DNA from: an uncultured Trueperaceae bacterium
GTDB lineage: Bacteria > Deinococcota > Deinococci > Deinococcales > Trueperaceae
NCBI GenBank assembly: GCA_937873495.1
Contig: CALMXZ010000008.1
Coordinates: 214,547 to 278,546, forward strand
Reading direction: 5' to 3'
DNA length: 64,000 bases
Positions 61,859-64,000 of this stretch are shown here, in pieces (positions within the stretch are counted from its first letter, which is position 1; the number at the start of each line of letters is the position of its first letter). A program made the position numbers and the translations under genes. The notes beneath the pieces are model-generated. The model saw nothing but the letters and a program-made list of their open reading frames with translations. It was not told the DNA's origin and did not search any database.

Positions 61859-63219
61859 CCGCGCTCCCCCCTGCCCGCCGAGGCGGCGACGGTGGCCGCC
61901 GCGGCTTGGCGCTGCCCGCCAACCGTGTCCGCCGGCGCCGCGGCCGTGGCGCCGGCCGCGGCGAGGGCCCGACCGAAGATGGCAAGCGCCGCGTCGATCT
62001 CGCGCTCGCCGACGACGAGGGGCGGGATCCAGCGCACGACCTGGTCGTTCACCCCGCACGTGAGGAGCACGAGGCGCTCGCCGAGGCACGCCTGCTGGAC
62101 ACGCTTCGCGACGCCGGGCTCGCCGGCGAACTCCACCCCGATCATCAGGCCGAGCCCGCGCACGTCGCCGATGACGGGGTACCGCCTCTGCAACTCGCGT
62201 AGACCGGCGACGAGCCGCTCGCCCATGCGGGCGGCGTTGCCAGGCAGGTCCTCGGCGATCAGGGCGTCGATGGTGGCGCGCGCTGCGGCCAGCGGCACGG
62301 TGCTGCCGCCCCCGTACGTGCCGCCGTGCGTGCCCTTCTCCCACTTGGCCGTCAGCTCGGGGCGCGCCGCGATGCCGGAGATGGGGAGGCCGCTGCCGAG
62401 CCCCTTGGCCATGATCACGACGTCGGGGAGCACCCCGTGGTGCTCGTAGGCGAAGAACTTGCCGGTGCGGCCGAAGCCCGTCTGGACCTCGTCGAACACG
62501 AGAACGATGCCGTGCGCGTCCGCCAGGCGCCTCAGCCCTTCGAGGAAGCGCTTGGGGGCCGGCACGTAGCCGCCCTCGCCGAGCACCGGCTCGATGATGA
62601 ACGCGGCCGTCTCGTCCGGCGCCGTCTGGCTCTTGAGGATCAGTTCGAGCTCGCGCAGGCAGAAATCGACGGTCGCGTCGTCGTCCCAGCCGTAGCGGTA
62701 GGCGTACGGGAAGGGGGCTACGACCACGCCGGCCGGGAGAGGCTGGTAGCGGTGGCGGTAGACGGTCTTCGACGTCGTGAGGGCCATCGCCTGGCCCGTG
62801 CGGCCGTGGAAGCTCCCCTGGAACACGACGACGTTGGGCCGGCCCGTGGCGTGGCGCGCGAGCTTGACGGCGGCCTCGACGGCCTCCGCCCCGCTGTTGC
62901 TGAAGAAGAACGAGCCGAGCTCGGGGTGGATCACCGCTGCGAGCGCGTCCGCGAGGCGCTCGAGGGCGGGGCTCAGCACGATGTTCACTTGAGCGAACAG
63001 GAGCTCGGCGGCCTGCTGCTGGATGGCCTCCACCACGCGCGGATGGGCGTGACCGGTGTTGGCGACGCCGATGCCGGAGGTGAAGTCGAGGTAGGCCGTA
63101 CCGGCCTCGTCGTAGAGGTAGGCCCCCTGGCCGCGCACGGGGCGCAGCTCGGTGAGGCGCGACCAGACGGGCGCGAGGTGCGCCCCCGTCGGGGTGGCGT
63201 TGGCGGGTTCGGGTGCCAT
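61855..63219 (-). CDS. Class III aminotransferase (second copy)
   Basis: The 454-aa PLP enzyme has YLDFTSGIGVANTGHAHPRV, FFFSNSGAEAVEAAVKLARH, QGSFHGRTGQAMALTTSKTV, VFDEVQTGFGRTGKFFAYEH and VVIMAKGLGSGLPISGIAAR with the PLP lysine. It is a paralogue of the next gene and may use a different amine or keto acceptor. The start has AAAGGAG upstream and is the first gene of the run. The C-terminal ~40 residues are Ala-rich. Confidence 0.9.
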   Translation of the reverse strand: MAPEPANATPTGAHLAPVWSRLTELRPVRGQGAYLYDEAGTAYLDFTSGIGVANTGHAHPRVVEAIQQQAAELLFAQVNIVLSPALERLADALAAVIHPELGSFFFSNSGAEAVEAAVKLARHATGRPNVVVFQGSFHGRTGQAMALTTSKTVYRHRYQPLPAGVVVAPFPYAYRYGWDDDATVDFCLRELELILKSQTAPDETAAFIIEPVLGEGGYVPAPKRFLEGLRRLADAHGIVLVFDEVQTGFGRTGKFFAYEHHGVLPDVVIMAKGLGSGLPISGIAARPELTAKWEKGTHGGTYGGGSTVPLAAARATIDALIAEDLPGNAARMGERLVAGLRELQRRYPVIGDVRGLGLMIGVEFAGEPGVAKRVQQACLGERLVLLTCGVNDQVVRWIPPLVVGEREIDAALAIFGRALAAAGATAAAPADTVGGQRQAAAATVAASAGRGERG

Positions 63220-63322
63220 GTCGACTCCTTTGCGACGTGCGGCCTGCCGGTACAGCGGCTTACTTAGGCTAGGTCTACTGCTCTCGATGATACGGCGGCG
63301 CTCACGAGGTGCGTGAGCCAGC

Positions 63323-63931
63323 TCAGACGGGGTGCGCGACCCCCATGGCGGCCCCCAACGGGGCGCCCTCGGCCGCTTCCAGGGCCGCGAGGACCTCGGC
63401 GGCGGCGCGCTCCCCGCTCAGGAGGGCGCCGTGGACGGTGGCGGCGCGCGCTTCGGGCGCCGTCGCCTCGCCCGCCCAGAAGAGCGGCGGGGTGGGAGCG
63501 GCGAGGAGCTCCCTGGCGCCGTGATGACCAGGCCTCACGTGCGAGTACCCGCCGCGCGCGAACGGGTCCGAGGTCCAGTCGACGACGAACGCGTCCTGGG
63601 CCCGCAAGCCCGGCCTCCCCAGCTCGCGCCGGAGCGCGTCGAGGCCGCGCTCGAGGGCGTCATCCTCGCCGAGCCGCATGAGCTCGACGGCGCCGTCGCC
63701 CGTCACGAACGCCGTCCAGACGACGGCCTCCGTGGTCGGGTGGCCCGCGGACGGCGACCACCACATGGGCGGGTTGCCGGCGCCGTAGACGGCGGTGATC
63801 TCCTCCGGCGTGACCGGCTCGGCGAAGCGGTAGACGAGCTTCACGACGGGCCCCATGCCGAGGCCGGCGAGCGCCCGTTCCTTGGACTCCGGTAGCGGCG
63901 GGGCGGACCCCCCGCCCCCCCCCCGCCCCAC
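63323..63931 (-). CDS. Flavin amine oxidase, C-terminal part (partial)
   Basis: The visible C-terminal portion resembles flavin-containing amine oxidases: LGMGPVVKLVYRFAEPV, a substrate-domain segment PPMWWSPSAG, and the FAD-binding end PPLFWAGEATAPEARAATVH followed by GALLSGERAA. The 5' part, with the dinucleotide-binding fold, lies outside the window or is lost at a poor-quality end: sequence beyond about 63895 turns into G/C runs. It probably oxidises an amine, fitting the aminotransferase/aldehyde dehydrogenase genes nearby. Confidence 0.75.
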   Translation of the reverse strand: MGRGGGGGSAPPLPESKERALAGLGMGPVVKLVYRFAEPVTPEEITAVYGAGNPPMWWSPSAGHPTTEAVVWTAFVTGDGAVELMRLGEDDALERGLDALRRELGRPGLRAQDAFVVDWTSDPFARGGYSHVRPGHHGARELLAAPTPPLFWAGEATAPEARAATVHGALLSGERAAAEVLAALEAAEGAPLGAAMGVAHPV

Positions 63932-64000
63932 CCCCCCCCGGGGGGGGGCCAGGGCCCAGCCCCCGCGGGAAGCGGGCCCCCCCCTGCTGTGGGGCGCGAC

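Overview
The window is about 64 kb of GC-rich bacterial chromosome with no plasmid, phage or transposon genes. Three things point to the Deinococcota (Deinococcus-Thermus), probably a Trueperaceae-like lineage. The 23S, 5S and tRNA-Gly(GCC) genes form a unit with no 16S gene beside it, as known in Thermus. Many genes have a TANNNT -10 box 5-9 nt before the start codon, the leaderless arrangement described in Deinococcus. The solute-binding proteins carry plain Sec signals, and a nucS/nfo repair pair is present. The genus assignment is an inference from these traits.

Layout. 1-2.9 kb: a partial GalT-like gene, divergent nucS (mismatch endonuclease) and nfo (endonuclease IV), and a DinB-like protein. 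2.9-9.6 kb: a minus-strand run of flavin reductase, M20 peptidase, HpaB-type monooxygenase and a branched-chain amino acid type binding protein, divergent from a PucR regulator. 9.8-16.5 kb: an MBL-fold hydrolase, then a complete agmatine route to putrescine (speA, aguA, aguB). That route is split by a decayed islet holding an XRE remnant, a large hairpin, a broken HepT, an intact MNT nucleotidyltransferase and a truncated methyltransferase. 16.5-31.9 kb: housekeeping and envelope genes (acyl-CoA ligase, GldC-like, sugar nucleotidyltransferase, GH13 amylase, YczE-like, lysS, greA, lytic transglycosylase, NUDIX, YceI/HxlR, ABC exporter). 32-35.5 kb: tRNA-Gly, 5S and 23S on the minus strand, driven by their own promoter.

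35.6-42.9 kb: an alpha-glucoside/maltodextrin type operon (LacI regulator, binding protein, two permeases, amylo-alpha-1,6-glucosidase-like enzyme) whose promoter is bracketed by two identical 14-bp palindromic operators. 42.9-49.5 kb: 5-oxoprolinase genes pxpA and a fused pxpBC, a CPA1 antiporter, mgsA, small proteins, an OsmC-like protein and 5-formyl-THF cyclo-ligase. 49.4-57.3 kb: a tightly overlapping seven-gene minus-strand operon encoding a ROK repressor, a metal-dependent amidohydrolase, a diverged argininosuccinate-lyase-family enzyme, a CUT1-type ABC transporter and a PfkB kinase. This is the best candidate here for an undescribed catabolic pathway. 57.4-64 kb: an MFS transporter, an aldehyde dehydrogenase, two tandem class III aminotransferases and the end of an amine oxidase, consistent with amine/GABA catabolism. 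The last ~100 bases look like low-quality contig-end sequence.
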